Shown: positions 31,184-43,830, counted from the stretch's first letter. The stretch: 64,000 nt of DNA from Muscardinus avellanarius (GCA_963383645.1 OY726571.1:21503599-21567598); one strand, 5' to 3'. Notes: generated from the sequence alone by a model not told the origin. Translations and numbers: made by a program.

Positions 31184-31465
31184 CATATACAGTGATATAT
31201 ATATATATATATTTATTTATTTACTTATTTATTTACTTATTTATTTATTTATGGTGCTGGGTATGGAACCCAGAAGTTTTCTACCTTCCAGCTATACTCT
31301 CAGACCTATTTTCTATTTTTATTTGGAAACAGGGTCTCACTAAGTTGCTGAGAGCTTTGCTAAATAGCTGAGGCTGGCTTCGAACCTGCGCGATCTTCCT
31401 GTCTCAGCCTTCCAAGCGTGGGGATTACAAGCGTGTGCCACCACGCCCAACTCATATACAGTGAT
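31184..31465 (-). mobile_element. B1-dID SINE, antisense
   Basis: The element at 31197-31452 is flanked by perfect 13-bp 'catatacagtgat' (31184-31196 and 31453-31465). Its tail is an AT/TTTA-type repeat at 31197-31251. Confidence 0.93.
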
Positions 31466-31474
31466 TTTTAAAAT

Positions 31475-31560
31475 ACAAATTTTTTAAATGGGTGCATTGT
31501 AGTCTCATGTTCTAATGTAGTTCTGAGTGACAGGGACATGCATACACACAGCATTTTTTT
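31475..31560 (-). mobile_element. L1 3' end fragment, antisense
   Basis: 'aatgggtgcattgtagtctc' and 'gggacatgcatacacacagc' parallel 8825-8900, so both are the tail of the same L1 lineage. Confidence 0.6.
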
Positions 31561-31799
31561 ATTATTATTACTTTTCAGAAGTATTGTTCTTGTGAAAAGG
31601 CATATTGTTAGATGAATTTTTTGGAGGGTGGTAAAAAGGTGCTATTAGGGTATGCACAGGTCCTTGGACTAACATTAATGGCTCCTTGAGTGTAGGTATA
31701 TTGTTATTGAGTCTTTTATGTTTGTTAGTCATGATTAGAAAAAGTCTTGAAATAACAAATTAAATTAGAAGTAGTATATGTTATAAGAAAAGAGGCTGT
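31561..31799. other. Unique DNA, nothing recognised
   Basis: No gene or named repeat recognised. Confidence 0.4.
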
Positions 31800-32010
31800 T
31801 TATTTATTTATTTTTATTTATTTATTTATTGGGTGGTACTGGGGATAGAACCCTTCTACCTCTGGGCTACACTCCAAGACCTATTTTTTATATATATTTT
31901 ATTTGGAAACAGGGTCTCTTAAGCCAGCGTGGCTGGCTTCAAACCTGTGCAATCCTCCTGTCTCAGCCTCCCAAGCACAGGGATTACAAGCATGTGCCTC
32001 CATGCCCGGC
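31800..32010 (-). mobile_element. B1-dID SINE, young shortened subfamily, antisense
   Basis: A TTTA-type tail, 'gtggtactggggatagaacc', then the diagnostic shortened centre 'tcttaagccagcgtggctgg' and the end 'tgcccggcc'. Confidence 0.85.
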
Positions 32011-32217
32011 CTTATTTATTTATTTATTTAGTACTAGGGATGGAACCCAAGGGCATTTTACCTCCAAGATGTACCCCCAAACCTATTTTAACTTTAATTT
32101 TTTTTTTAAAGACAGGGTCTAACAAAGTTGTTGAAGCTGGCCTCAAACCTGCAATCCTCCTTCCTGTCTCAGACTACCAAGTACTGGGATTACAGGCATG
32201 CGTCACCACACCCAGCT
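32011..32217 (-). mobile_element. B1-dID SINE, antisense
   Basis: 'gtactagggatggaacccaa', 'acagggtctaacaaagttgt' and 'tcaccacacccagc'. Immediately abuts the preceding SINE. Confidence 0.85.
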
Positions 32218-32585
32218 GGGAGAGTTTATTTTTAAAGGAACTGGGCAATACTTGAAAAAGAAGAAAGGTAAAAAGATGGTTAATGGTTATGTAAGCTGGA
32301 ATGGAAAGGGCTTTGTCTAAGGTAGAATTTGCCTGTTTCCTGAAGACAGGAAAAAGATGGGCACAGACAAAGCATGTAAACACTCAAAAGAGACTAGGAC
32401 AAATCTCCACCCTGGTCCCCAGCAGATGCCATGATTCCCAACTAGACCAAGCAAGCAGGGATGCTGTTCATAGGGTAGACTTAAAAAACAGATGTGTAAG
32501 GGGAGGCAAAGTCCTATAAAATAACCACCAATCAGACATCTGTAACATAGGAAATGATCTTTTTCCCTAACAAGCTTGTGTAGAG
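32218..32585. other. Unique DNA, nothing recognised
   Basis: No gene or named repeat recognised. Confidence 0.4.
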
Positions 32586-32695
32586 CTTAATGAAACCAGA
32601 GTAGTGGAAAAGTCACGCATTTATAGTCAGACCAACTTGGGTTGGAATTCTGGCTTCTTAGTCCTTGTATCGTCTTAGTCCCATGGCCCAAACTG
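32586..32695 (+). mobile_element. MIR fragment
   Basis: 'agtcagaccaacttgggttg' and 'gaattctggcttcttag' follow the MIR 5' core ('agtcagactgcctgggttcgaatcc' type). Confidence 0.5.
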
Positions 32696-34715
32696 TTTGG
32701 TCTTCCACTGGGCTATATTACAAATGACCATAAAACAAATGTCAATTAGACTTTAAGTAACTGACCATTTTTAGGTTTTCAAAATCTATCACTAATGTCT
32801 TGTGATATCCCTGTGGTTTGTGAACTAGTAACAAATTCAGTAGGTAGTTTTAACCTGTAGTGTAAACAAGTAGATAGTTGGTCAAGAACAGGGTTACTAT
32901 AACTAACTCCATGTAGAATTGTCAGACTTGCTATAGAAATGTTGCTGGGCATATGATATTAAAAAAAAAAAACACAACTAATAGAATCTTCTTAGAGCGT
33001 TATCTATTCCAAGTGATATCCATGCATTTGAACCAGTTAACAGGGGGTTGTTTTCCCAAGTGAATGATAAATGAGCATGGATTAGATAAATTGACTAGAT
33101 ATCACGAAGGACTCCAAATGCATATTTATCTGCCCTTCACCTCCAGGATGAATCCTGGCAGGGCCCTCTTCAGTTATTTGCTGTTTTTATTGAATCAATA
33201 GTTTGGTTTCTTTAACAATGCCTATGAGTGTACATATCTAAAGCCTCTTAACAACCAGGCAATTTTAACTTTTGCAACACTGCTATATTTTGGAAAGTAT
33301 AAATGAGACACTGATTTTCCCAAAGCACAATGATTTATTGAGAAGATCTGTACTACATTAACAGATGGGATAGTGCCAGCGCACATGGTACGGTGGCCCC
33401 CCAGGGATCTCCTTTCCTCTACCAAATCACATCATTTACTGTAAATGTTTAAAGGGCTTTGAAGCCTTTGTCCAAGATGCTTATTATGTGTAATTATACA
33501 GATGAGTATTTATTAAAGTAAGTGTACCGTCATTTGAGTGCCAAAGTCATGCCTCTCTATAGATGTTAGCAGTTCTCACTTTGTGAAGTGTGGTTATATA
33601 GAGTAAACGTGTTAACCCATTTCTTATGAAGCAAGCAATGTTTCCAGATTGCTGCAACCATGCCCTTGACTCTCAAGGGAGAATGTCTATGAACTCTTTC
33701 AGGGAGGTGCGGGATCTGAGAAGTCTGGGAACAGACATCTGCCCCAGCATGAATTATTTTTGCCCACTCCACAGGATAACCTGTCTTTGGCTAGCCCTAT
33801 CACACCTCCATTGTTCTACAATTATGCACCTCTAATAAGAGTTTTTGGTGGTTTGGGTATATTATTACTTCATCCTCAATGTAAGTCATGTTTATAGACT
33901 TTATGCACACTGCAAAAAAAGTGTCTGTATGCATACTCCCATGTAGCAAATCCTCCCTATGCTGAGTTCTGTGGATTCAAAGACAAAAGACAACGAGAAA
34001 AATCTGACATACAAGAAGTCTATGGTCTAATGGAAAAGAAATATGCATATATATCTACATATATATGCACACACATTGCGTTATAGTATATCTTAAGCAC
34101 TATAGATATACTGTGAACTAAATGCTACAAAGACATCAGTGAAAGAGTAGTTATTCCTTAGGGATAGAGAAAAGACTTACTGGGATGGCATTTGAAGGGG
34201 GACTTTCAGGTGGCAAGTACCTTGCAAGCAAAGTGAGCAGCCAAGCTTAGCTGCCCCGGGGGAGGCTGCTGAATGAATCGAAAGGTGTTTCCATGCGGGG
34301 CTCTCATCCTTTGTATGAGGTTAGCATAGTGCATCCATCCAACTGCACACAGAGCTCAGAGCTGGAGATGACTCTTGGACAGGCCCGTCCAGGAGAATAA
34401 GCACAGGCACTTCCCCTGCAGGACAGCAGCATTTACAATTTGGGGTTGTACGTGCACAATCACAGTGAGAATGCAGCCCCTGTAGGTCGGGTCTATTTCT
34501 TTGTCAATTCCAAGTGCAGTGTCACTTGACATGGTAGAAAAAGGAAATCAGAAAATATAGCTTAGAATCCTTGATTTCTAAGGAAGAAACTTTTCACTAT
34601 TTTTCTGATGTAGATTTTGATGTTCCTCAAACTGTATTTATCACATTTAATTTATGTGCCTGAATCATCCATATTTAAACCTCAATATGTTATTTGTGAC
34701 ACACGTGTTCTTTTC
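32696..34715. other. 2 kb SINE-free unique DNA
   Basis: No gene recognised. AT-motif-rich text at about 33470-33535. Open frames of up to 69 codons lack features. Confidence 0.45.
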
Positions 34716-35083
34716 AAAATGCTATTGTCTAGCTGGGTGTGATGACGCATGCCTCATAATCTCAGTGCTTGGGAAGCTGAGACAGGACAGCAGGTTTGAG
34801 GCCAGCCTCAGCAACTTACTGAGACTCTCAGCAACCTAGCAAGACTCTGTTTCAAAACAAATAATAAAAAGGGATGTCGCCGGGCGTGGTGGCACACGCT
34901 TGTAATCCCAGCGCTTGGGAGGCTGAGATAGGAGAACTGTGCAGGTTCGAAGCCAGCCTCAGCTACTTAGTGAGGCTCTTAGCAACTGAGTGAGACCCTG
35001 TTTCCAAATAAAATAGAAAATAGGTCTGGGAGTATAGCCCAGTGGTAGAAAGCCTCTGGAGTCCACCCCCAGTACCACAAAAA

Positions 35084-35126
<43 letters not shown>

Positions 35127-35215
35127 ATATAAAAAGGGATGGAGGATAACTCAGATGGAGAATGCCCCTTGGTTCAATCTTCAGTAGCACCAAAATTTTA
35201 AAAAATGCTATTGTC
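34716..35215 (+). mobile_element. Outer B1-dID SINE, split by a second SINE
   Basis: The outer copy spans 34730-35201, with perfect 14-bp 'aaaatgctattgtc' at 34716-34729 and 35202-35215. Its B1 half lies left of the inner SINE and its ID half right of it ('ggataactcagatggagaat'). Confidence 0.95.
34864..35141 (+). mobile_element. Inner B1-dID SINE nested in the outer one
   Basis: The inner copy at 34877-35128 has perfect 13-bp 'ataaaaagggatg' at 34864-34876 and 35129-35141, duplicated from the outer linker. It ends in an (AAAT)n tail at about 35083-35128. Confidence 0.95.
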
Positions 35216-35289
35216 AATTGGTAAGTCTAATAAAAATTAAATGTTTCTAACTAGGAGAAAAAATTATACCATAAACAACATTTAAGAAT

Positions 35290-35600
35290 TAACAAACAAA
35301 TAAAACATGGTTGACAGACAGAGGCATGACTGCTATGCCCAAAACTGTCATAGGTCTTTTCTTTTTTAAGAAAGGAGGAAACTGATAGGCAAAGATAAAT
35401 GAAAGATACTTCTATAAAAATAATCATAAAAATTCTCAGCTTAACTCCCAATTAAAGAAATATAAATTAAAACAACAAAGATATACCATATGTTATCAGA
35501 TTGGCAGATACATAAAAGATTTTAATACTATCTGGAATTGGCAAGATTGTGTAGATATAGGTATTCTCATAAACCGGGGTGGAGCTTGAGTTCGTGCCTG
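35290..35600 (+). mobile_element. Old L1 fragment (3' ORF2 text)
   Basis: 'aaagaaatataaattaaaac', 'aacaaagatataccatatgt' and 'cagattggcagatacataaa' match the L1 passage 'gaaatgcaaattaaaaccac...gataccatt'. Decayed. Confidence 0.55.
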
Positions 35601-36799
35601 AAGCTTATATGGTTTTAGAGATATTTTTAAGAAAAAGAATATAAGATTAAGTAGGACCTTAAATTTTTATTTAGAATGAGAATCATTCCAATGAATTATA
35701 AGCACTGAAAACATGACAAATACCACAAACATGAAAATCCAGAAAAATATCGTCACATTTGTATTAATGTACCACTTGGCATATCTCTTAATTCTTTTCC
35801 CCTATATTTTTAGTTGCATATTATTTTGATTATCATCATTTCTGTGAGCATTTTGTAATATTTTATAGAGACAGAATTATTTTTCTCCAGCATGCTAAAT
35901 AATTTTTTATGTTTGATAGTTTAAAAAAGTTTCTTTCAGATTCACACCTAATATTTTTAGAAGAGCTGATAAATTTAAGCCTCTAAGAAGTTTCTTTCCC
36001 ATATGGCCTGAATTTCAAATATTCCATAGTGAGTAATCAGTGTCAAAGGCTATTTGCATCAACGGCTTTGTTTTGTAGCGGATGCCACACACTGGGTCTA
36101 TCATGAACTTTGTGTTATCATTGTTTATTTTATTATTTTCTGCCAAGTCAACAAGAAATTTTATCATTTTTGGTGTATTTATATGATTTGTTCATCTTAT
36201 AAATTTGAATATTAAATCAAGATCTTACTCAGTACTTTTATATAAAATGTATTGTCTTTTTAATGAATTACCTTTTGGGAATGGCATGAACTTTTTTTAA
36301 CAATTCACTTCTTTCTATCAGAATAACTTCTATGAATTTTACCATTCAACCTTTACTGTCTTGGCTCTAAATTTCATCAACTTTTAATCTTAATTTTACT
36401 TCTTTAATAAAGAGACTTTAAAGATGATCTATCAAAAGTTCAGAAGTCTGTAATTTCTCCTTTATATAGTGAAAATGTCTAAAAGATCCTTAAGAGTTTC
36501 TGTTAGAATGGCATGTTCTCATCTCAACTTTCCCAAACCTATCCTCAAAATACCCAAGGGCTGCTCCAACCCTACTTAATGTGTGAGGGATACGGCAGTG
36601 AGGTTACAGTAAAAAGATCTTAGCTACTACCAGTTGTAATTAGGATATTTTACTTTATTAAAATTTACAATAATATTAGAATTATCTCTACATTTTAAGT
36701 TCTTCTCCAGGGCCTTGGAAGGAGACCAAGCAAGTGAAGAGATTAAGCGGATGATTAGTTCGCTCATTATAAATACTCCTTACAGTGAAAGTCAAAATT
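35601..36799. other. AT-rich unique DNA inside a broken L1
   Basis: About 70% A+T by eye. No gene recognised. It may include unrecognisable repeat. Confidence 0.4.
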
Positions 36800-36965
36800 C
36801 TAATCATTTGGGGGACACTGTGACAATACCTAACAAAATTCGGAATCACATATCCTTTGATCCAACACTTCTAGTAATCCACTGTATAGATATACTCACA
36901 GATGAACAAAATTTTATGTATAAGAATAATTCCACAAATCACTCTTTATAGCAAAAGAAAAGAAA
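36800..36965 (+). mobile_element. Old L1 fragment continuing the copy at 35290
   Basis: 'acacttctagtaatccactg', 'tatagatatactcacagatg' and 'acaaatcactctttatagca' match the next L1 landmark after the one at 35460. Confidence 0.55.
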
Positions 36966-37049
36966 AAACATTCTACGTATTAATAGAGGGCTAGCATGAT
37001 TATGAATATTTACACTATAATATGCCGTATAGCTTTTGGAAAGTTTTTT

Positions 37050-37142
37050 GTTTATTTATTTTTTAGTGCTGGAGAGTAAATCCAGGCCTTGCACATTCTA
37101 GCCAAGAACTCTGCCACTGGGCTACATCCTCAGCACTGGCCA
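37050..37142 (-). mobile_element. ID-type SINE monomer, antisense
   Basis: 'tagtgctggagagtaaatcc', 'aactctgccactgggctaca' and 'tcctcagcac' form a stand-alone tRNA-derived unit without the B1 half. Confidence 0.6.
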
Positions 37143-39149
37143 ATAATTATTTTAAAGAATAAGCTAAATCTACTTTATCTTAGCATAAATATAAATAAGT
37201 TATATCTTAAAAAAGTAAATTAGAAAATACTATATGTATTAGAAAATACTATAAAAATTTTTATACTGTACCATTTATAGTGAATACTTTGGAAGATTAA
37301 AAGAATAGAGGAGTTCTATTTATAAAAATTGTATTTTAATACTATTTCTCTCCCTTTTTAAACAAAATATCTTATTTTGACAATAAAATTGGTAGCTACC
37401 AATCGAGAGCAATTATGACTTCTTATGCATAAGTTTCTTTCTCTCTTTATACTCATCTTTTTAACACAATAAATAAAAAGAAATTTCTCAACCCCATCTT
37501 GCAAATCACCTATACCATTTTAAGTTTTTTCTCTTTTGTGTGGAATTTTATATCTTATTCCTCTCTATAAATTTTAGTCTTAGGATCATAACTTCAGGAC
37601 AGAAGTAAATCCAGAATTTGTCAAGATTTCTTGAATAATACCTTAATGAAATTAAGTATCACAAAGATTGGATTATGGGAACTATTTTAGGGTGTTTTGT
37701 TCAGAAACCAGCATAGTTGTTATATTAGGGGGTATGTCATTATCATCAAATAAAGAGTATAAAGAAATTCTGATCATTAAGTGGCTTCCAACCAATTACA
37801 AGAGACTAGAAACTCCTAGTCATCTCTGAAAAGAGTGATGGGTATATTCTAGAGAATTTGCAAGCCTATCTTCCTTAAAAAAGAAAAAGGTAACTCCTAA
37901 AAAAGGACACAATATCCATGACGCAATGTCAACCTTCCCCAGGGAGAGAGGATTCGTACAGGCTTGCCTGTGAGCTGCTTTAGCATAATTTTCTAGATGA
38001 TGTAAGGATATTAAGAAATCAATGATTTATCACTCTATCCTTGTGTCTCAATATTTTCTCTTTTGCAAGTTTGGATTTGCCCTAGGCTTTTTTGTTTTTT
38101 CATCTTAGTTACAAAACAGGCCCAAGACTTTTAGCATTTTGACAAATTATTTATTTTAAAAGATCCAGTAAATAATGTTTTGAGAGTCACATGATGTTAC
38201 ATATCATATTACATACAGAGTGAATGAGACATCTCTCTCTCCCCAGGAGCCCGAATGGCATATCTTATAGCAGAAATGCTTGGGTGTGATGGCCCCCAGG
38301 TGAACAAGACTAGTTGTTGGTCCTCTTGGTCACCTTCGTCCATAAGGCCTCTAGGCTTTAGCTCAATTTGTATGTTATCAGAAAGCAATGACTCAGAAAC
38401 TTTACTTGCATAAAATGCCCCACATAGCCCTTTAGAAAGAGTCAGCCACCTCCACCACCTCCACTGCCACATGATTCGGATTGAGGGTGGCACCAAGAAA
38501 TAGGCTTTCTAACATCAGGTTTTCTCTGGACAAAGCCCACATAGACAAAGACAAATTAAACTTCTATTTTTCTCCTGGAACAGATACAACCCTCTACTTC
38601 CCGACACATACAAAAGGAAATAAAAACGCATTGTCTAATAACCTGGCATGCTCAGGTTGGCTTAAGTAACAGAAGTTTAGCACAAGGATACAGCGGGACA
38701 CGAGGAAAGGCTCAGCATTGCACAGCCTGGTTTGGAGAAGTGGGAATCGATTCCTTGTAGGCAAAGAATACATCAGGAGCTTCAGGGCCTGACAGTAACT
38801 TGAGGGCACCCCAAAGCAAACCCACAATCCTGAGATGCTCACCCTTCCCCTCATCTCTACTTTCTCCTCTTATTTCTATCTCTTATCTAACCTCTCAATA
38901 GTTTGTTTTTCTTGGCACAACGTCTGCCTTCTAAAATGGCCATCGTTCAGAGCTTCTCTACTTCTAAGCTCCTCTTCCCTCTCAACTTTCTAACCAATGA
39001 ATTGAAGACAGAAGGGAACAATAGGGGAGAACAGTCACACTCCAAAACAGAGCATTCTTGTGCTGACTGATAAGCGTGAAGATATCACTACTTGAGTCAG
39101 ACAGTTGATCTGGCCAGTTGGAGCCAGAGTAGCAGAGATACATGGTGTA
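37143..39149. other. 2 kb unique DNA
   Basis: No gene recognised. Minus-strand open frames at 38209-38496 and 38594-38854 (95 and 86 codons) have no family and no supported splice context. Confidence 0.45.
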
Positions 39150-39390
39150 GTGCTGGGGATCTAAGCATGGAAAGAACAAATAGCTGTCAAACCAGGACTG
39201 TGCTTGCACCTTGCACACCATTCCTTCACTCAACCATTCAATCATTTGTTGGATGTCTAAGTGCAAAACAGTGGGCTACCCAAACTAGAAATGAACACCA
39301 GTTAAGACACAGCCTCTGACCTCCAGAAGCTGCGAGTCTAGTGGGGCTGATAAAACAGGAAAACTGACGTGTATCATTGCAGCAGCTGCT
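39150..39390. mobile_element. L2-like fragment
   Basis: 'ccttcactcaaccattcaat', 'catttgttggatgtctaagt' and 'agctgcgagtctagtggggc' recall the L2 'attcaacaaatatttattgagc...cttacattctagtgggg' passage. Confidence 0.45.
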
Positions 39391-40389
39391 ACAAGAGAAG
39401 TGTGTTCAGGTCTTTCCGGAACCAGGAGAAGCAGGGAATCCAAAGGAGGCTGTGAACCCGAAGCCAAGTTCCATCAATTGGATGGAGTCAAGTAGGAAGG
39501 GAAGCCATGTAGAAGCACTGCCAGGCATGAGGTCATGGGGATTTACCTCTGTGTTCAATTGGCTCCCTTCCAGCTGAGTCACTTGGCCATCCTCAGGGTG
39601 TCTTTATTATAAGCTCTGTCCAGACTCCTTTTCAGCCATTTTGGGTGCATTGAGGAAAATAAATATACAAACTACCTTGAAAAAGTAAAGGATTATTAGT
39701 ATCCACAAACTTCAGAAAAATACAGCTCCTAGAAGGCAACTTTGGACTAAAACATACCCAGCTGGATATATTAAAACTGTGCAGTGATATCTCAGGCATG
39801 GATTAAGTTCTCTAAATAGAAATTATGTTCTTATCAAGTACATAGTTATCTCTAATTTATGGACTGACCAAGGAGGATCCTTGAAAGAGCCTGAGCAATC
39901 TCATGCCATCTGGAAGCTTCTAGTGTTTATCAACATTTTGATAGGCCAGCTAAACATTCTTGACCTGGCTAAGTTACAATTCAGTATATCTCAGAATTTA
40001 TTTTCCTGGGGAAAAAATACAGCATCTTTTTGTGGTGGTGGTGGTGGTGTTCATGTAGCAATCTTTACATAGTAACTTTACACAGTAAACTTTAAGTCTT
40101 AACTATTTTTAAGGCTATTGATTTGTTCCTGAGTAGACTTTCAGGAGAATAATCAAATATCCTTTAGGTGAAAATGTGTCCAGTTTATTAGGAATATGCA
40201 ATATTACCAATGATGTTTTACTGTGTCTGATCCAAAACTTGAGAAAATAATTACATTTCAAAATGCAAATAAGTCTTAAGTACAACCATTTAAGTTTGCT
40301 CATTATGCTTTGTTTGGAATGTTTCTTATTAATATTATCGTAATCCTTGGGTTACAAAGTGTTTTTGTAGGGTGGGGTGGGGACAAGTG
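39391..40389. other. Unique DNA, nothing recognised
   Basis: A short (GTG)n patch at 40032-40049. No gene recognised. Confidence 0.45.
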
Positions 40390-40431
40390 TTATTCCCTTC
40401 TTTACAAATGAGAAAAGTAAGATTTAAAAGC

Positions 40432-40988
40432 TAGATGACCTGTAATCTTAGTATTTAGGAGGCTGAGACAGAATAACCTCAGGCTCAAGGCCAACCTCAG
40501 CAACTTAGCAAGACCCTGTTTCAAAATAAAGAATTTAAAGGCTGGGGTTAGCCGGACATGATGGTGTACACTTGTAATCCCAGCACATGGGAGGCTGACA
40601 CAAGAGGATCTGAGTTCACAGAAAGCCTCGGCTACTTACTGAGGCCCTTTGCAACTCAGTGAAACCCTGTTTCAAAAGAAAGTAAAAAATAGGGCTAGGA
40701 GCTGGACATGGTGGTGCACGCTTGTAATCCCAGCATTTGAGAGGCTGAGACAGGAGGATCATGATTCGGGGACAGCCTCAACTACTTAGTGAGGCCCTTG
40801 CAACTCAGTGAGGCCCTGTTTCAAAATAAAGAATAAAAAAAATAGGGATGGGAGTGTGTGGGTGTAGCTCAGAGATTAAATGTCCTTGGGTACCATCCTC
40901 AGTACCAGAAAAAAAAAAAAGCAAAATCCAGCTGGGTTTTAGCTTGGAGGTATAATGCTTCTAGGTCCAATCTCCAGTACCCTTTCCT
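40432..40988 (+). mobile_element. Outer B1-dID SINE of a nested stack
   Basis: The B1 half is at 40432-40550 ('cctgtaatcttagtatttag' to 'aaaggctggggtt'). The ID half reappears at about 40930-40985 ('gcttggaggtataatgcttc'). The two parts are separated by two more SINEs. Confidence 0.75.
40551..40929 (+). mobile_element. Two B1-dID SINEs inserted in the outer one
   Basis: One starts 'agccggacatgatggtgtac' (40551) and stops at 'gggctaggag' (about 40700). The next starts 'ctggacatggtggtgcacgc' and ends in an A tail at about 40920. 'gctggggtta' and 'gctgggttttag' at the outer borders look like their target duplication. Confidence 0.75.
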
Positions 40989-41079
40989 GCAAAAAGAAAG
41001 AAGGAAGGAAGGAAAAAAGAACAAGCTAAGTGATTTACTCAGTGTTATACAGCTGGTCAAAGTCAAACCAGTTGATGCT

Positions 41080-41305
41080 TTCAACATTTTTGTGGTGCTG
41101 GGGATGGAACCCAGGGACATTCTACCTCTGAGCTATACCCCCAGCCAGACTTTTTTATTCCTTATTTTGAAAAAGGGTCTCACTAAGTTGTGGAGGGCCT
41201 CACTAAGTAGCTAAGGCTGGCCATAAACCTGGATCCTCCTGACTCAGCCTCCCAAGTACTGGGATTACAAGTGTGTGCCACCACATCCAGCTCAACAATC
41301 TTTTT
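41080..41305 (-). mobile_element. B1-dID SINE, antisense
   Basis: The element at about 41090-41292 lies between 'tcaacattttt' and 'tcaacaatctttt'. It has 'gtggtgctggggatggaacc' and 'tgccaccacatccagc'. Confidence 0.88.
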
Positions 41306-42679
41306 TAAATTTCCACAGGATATAGTCAAGGTAGTTTGATAAATAAAGAGTTCTTTGTTTCATTGAAGACGCTGTAGAAAGAAGTAAGTGCAGCTGTGCT
41401 TCGTGGATACCCAAGAAGAGTCTGCAGCTGGTCCCAACCATACTTGAGTATGAATCCCCTCTGTATCCAGAAATATCTCATGAGACTAGTAGGTGAGCAT
41501 AATTTGGTAAAAAGCTAGACTCCTTATGATATAGTAATTCAAGAACTTAACTGAAAACTCTTTTAAGGAACTGGTTTATGAGAGCTATGGTGAGAACCAA
41601 GACAGGAAAGAAAGCAACAGGCCTGGAAAAAGCTAGAGAAGTTGAAGGGTTAGGCAGTAACTTCAGCCGTATTACATAAACCAAGAAGGACAAAAGTCAC
41701 GACCACCTCGAGCCAATTTCCCTCTTCATCCAGCCATCAGGGACTGAGCGAAAACCATATATTCATTATCTTTATTTTTCTCAGTTCTAATTCAAACAAG
41801 AAAGGAAGCCAACTGAAGGAAATGTCTCAATTTACCTTAGGAAACTGTCCACGCCCAGCAAAATCTCATAAAAATCTTACATATGGAAAGTCTAACGTGA
41901 CCAGTGTAGCAATCAGCCCAGCAATCTGCAAAAGTGATGTAATAGTGCCTGAATTTGAACATCTCTAGACATAACAAAATAAAGCATAGTTACATTAGCA
42001 GACTAACAATGCTTGATTAAGGCGCACAGAGAAATTGGAGAAAACACGGCATATTTCTGTAAAGTGTAAGTTTATTATGTTGCAATATGAATATTAATAG
42101 TGCATGCGATTTCATAGCAGAAGGTTGAATAAAGTGCTTGTTTCTGAGAAATCCTGTTCGTTGGGGACTAGAAAGGACTTTTACTAGGAAACCACTTGGT
42201 ATCTGACAAAGCAATGGACAGTGATTCATTGAATGTTCAGACACAGGTCTGCTGAGGATCTGAGAGAATGCCTGAAAGACTCTGTCCTACCCGGGGTGGT
42301 GAGTAGAAAAGACAAAACAAAAATTCTCAGCGGGTATGATTTGGGGTAATGCTCTGTGCATTCAAGTTGAGATACGCTCAGCATCCCACTGGTCAAGGGA
42401 CATCGGATCTGTCACTGACCCCTGTATTCAACTAAAGAAAGACCACAAAGGAAGTGGGTTTTTTTTTTTAATTAAAACCCTTGAGATCTGAAAAGTTTTT
42501 TTTAAAAAAAAAAAAAACAAATATGTTTTTCTTGAAAACTGCCCCCCTTGTTAGGAGCAGGATCGAGTTGGGTAGTTAACGGAAGCTTAAATGAGTTGCT
42601 TCTGAGGGGAGGACTCCTGATCATTCCACACAATCTCACTGTGCTTAGACGTGGGTCCTGTGTTTTTAGTCTTTTTTTA
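41306..42679. other. 1.4 kb unique DNA
   Basis: T and A tracts at 42460-42520. No gene recognised. Confidence 0.45.
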
Positions 42680-42845
42680 AGCAGTGCTTCTCAAGCCCTA
42701 TGGCAGATTAGATTCATTTGGAGAATTAAAAAAGTACATGTGCCTAGACTCTAACTTGGACCAATTAGGTAGAATCTCTGAGGGTAAAGTCTCTATATTC
42801 ATCAAAAAGTTCTCTAGATGGTTCTAAATAAAAGTCAAAAGTTGT
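42680..42845 (+). mobile_element. MER5-like (hAT-Charlie) fragment
   Basis: 'cagtgcttctcaagccctat', 'gattcatttggagaattaaa' and 'gcctagactctaacttgg' follow the MER5 layout loosely. Confidence 0.45.
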
Positions 42846-43207
42846 TGCAATGTTCATGATAGCTAAGTGGGTAATCTAGTGTCTATTGAGGGATTTAAAA
42901 GAACATACACACAAAATATTAGAATGAAGAAAATGTCCCCACTAACGATCATCATATACTCAGTGGCCTGAGACCACACAGAGGACCCGGGAAGATGGTC
43001 AGGGCTGAAGCAGGGGAGAGTGGGTTTGGGATCAGTGTTGATGAGTAGAAGGCAGGGAAGAGAAGGATGGGCTCTGTGGAGCTCTCTGGAGTCTGGGTGT
43101 GGTACATCCAGCACGCAGCAATGACTATTTCTGTTCTTTCTGGTCTCCTTAGCTGCTACTGCCTATACCATCACAACCAGCAGCAGCCAACAAGGAAATA
43201 GATAGTT
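42846..43207. other. Unique DNA, nothing recognised
   Basis: No gene or named repeat recognised. Confidence 0.4.
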
Positions 43208-43218
43208 TTCTTCTAAGC

Positions 43219-43274
<56 letters not shown>

Positions 43275-43469
43275 TGTGGTACTGGGGTTCCTGGAAGCCC
43301 TTCTACCCCCAGGCTACACTCCCAGACCTCTTTTGTATTTATTTTGTTTGGAAACAGGGTCTCTCTGAAGCCAGCACGGCTGGCTTCGAACCTGCGTGAT
43401 CCTCCTGTCTCCGCCTCCCAAGCGCGGGGATTACAAGCGTGCACCACTACACCCGGCTTCTTCTAAGTT
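43208..43469 (-). mobile_element. B1-dID SINE, young subfamily, with (CTTT)n tail
   Basis: The element at 43220-43457 lies between 'ttcttctaagct' and 'ttcttctaagtt'. (CTTT)n at about 43219-43275 is the tail. 'ggggttcctggaagcccttc' and 'gaagccagcacggctggctt' are young-subfamily marks. Confidence 0.93.
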
Positions 43470-43639
43470 TTTTAGAAAACACAGAAGATATAAAAAGGAG
43501 TTGCTAGCTTTAGGGGAATTTATGCTTTGTCTTTTGGCATTCAGACTTTGTGCTATGCAGATGTAAATATAGGATTTTATACAATTTTTTAGTTTGCTTA
43601 ATTATTTCTAGGACAAATTTCTAAAAATACATTTTTATT

Positions 43640-43830
43640 TCGTTATTTTTGCTGTACTGGAGAGTAAACCCAAGCAATACCCCCAGCCCTATCTTTTATT
43701 TTTATTTTGGAACAGGGTCTCACTAAGTTGCAGAGGGCCTCACTAAGCAGCTGAGGCTGGCTGTGAACCCATATACTTCTGTCTCAGCCTCCCAAATACT
43801 GGGATTACAAACATGCACACCCAACTAGAA
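43640..43830 (-). mobile_element. B1-dID SINE, antisense
   Basis: 'ttgctgtactggagagtaaa' with a shortened ID half, then 'gcagctgaggctggctgtga' and 'acatgcacacccaac'. Confidence 0.8.

Larger units (their letters stand above)
40390..41075 (-). mobile_element. MIR split by a stack of SINEs
   Basis: 'ctttacaaatgagaaaagta' (40401-40420) and 'aagtgatttactcagtgtta' (about 41028) are adjacent parts of the antisense MIR core, now more than 600 bases apart. Confidence 0.6.
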
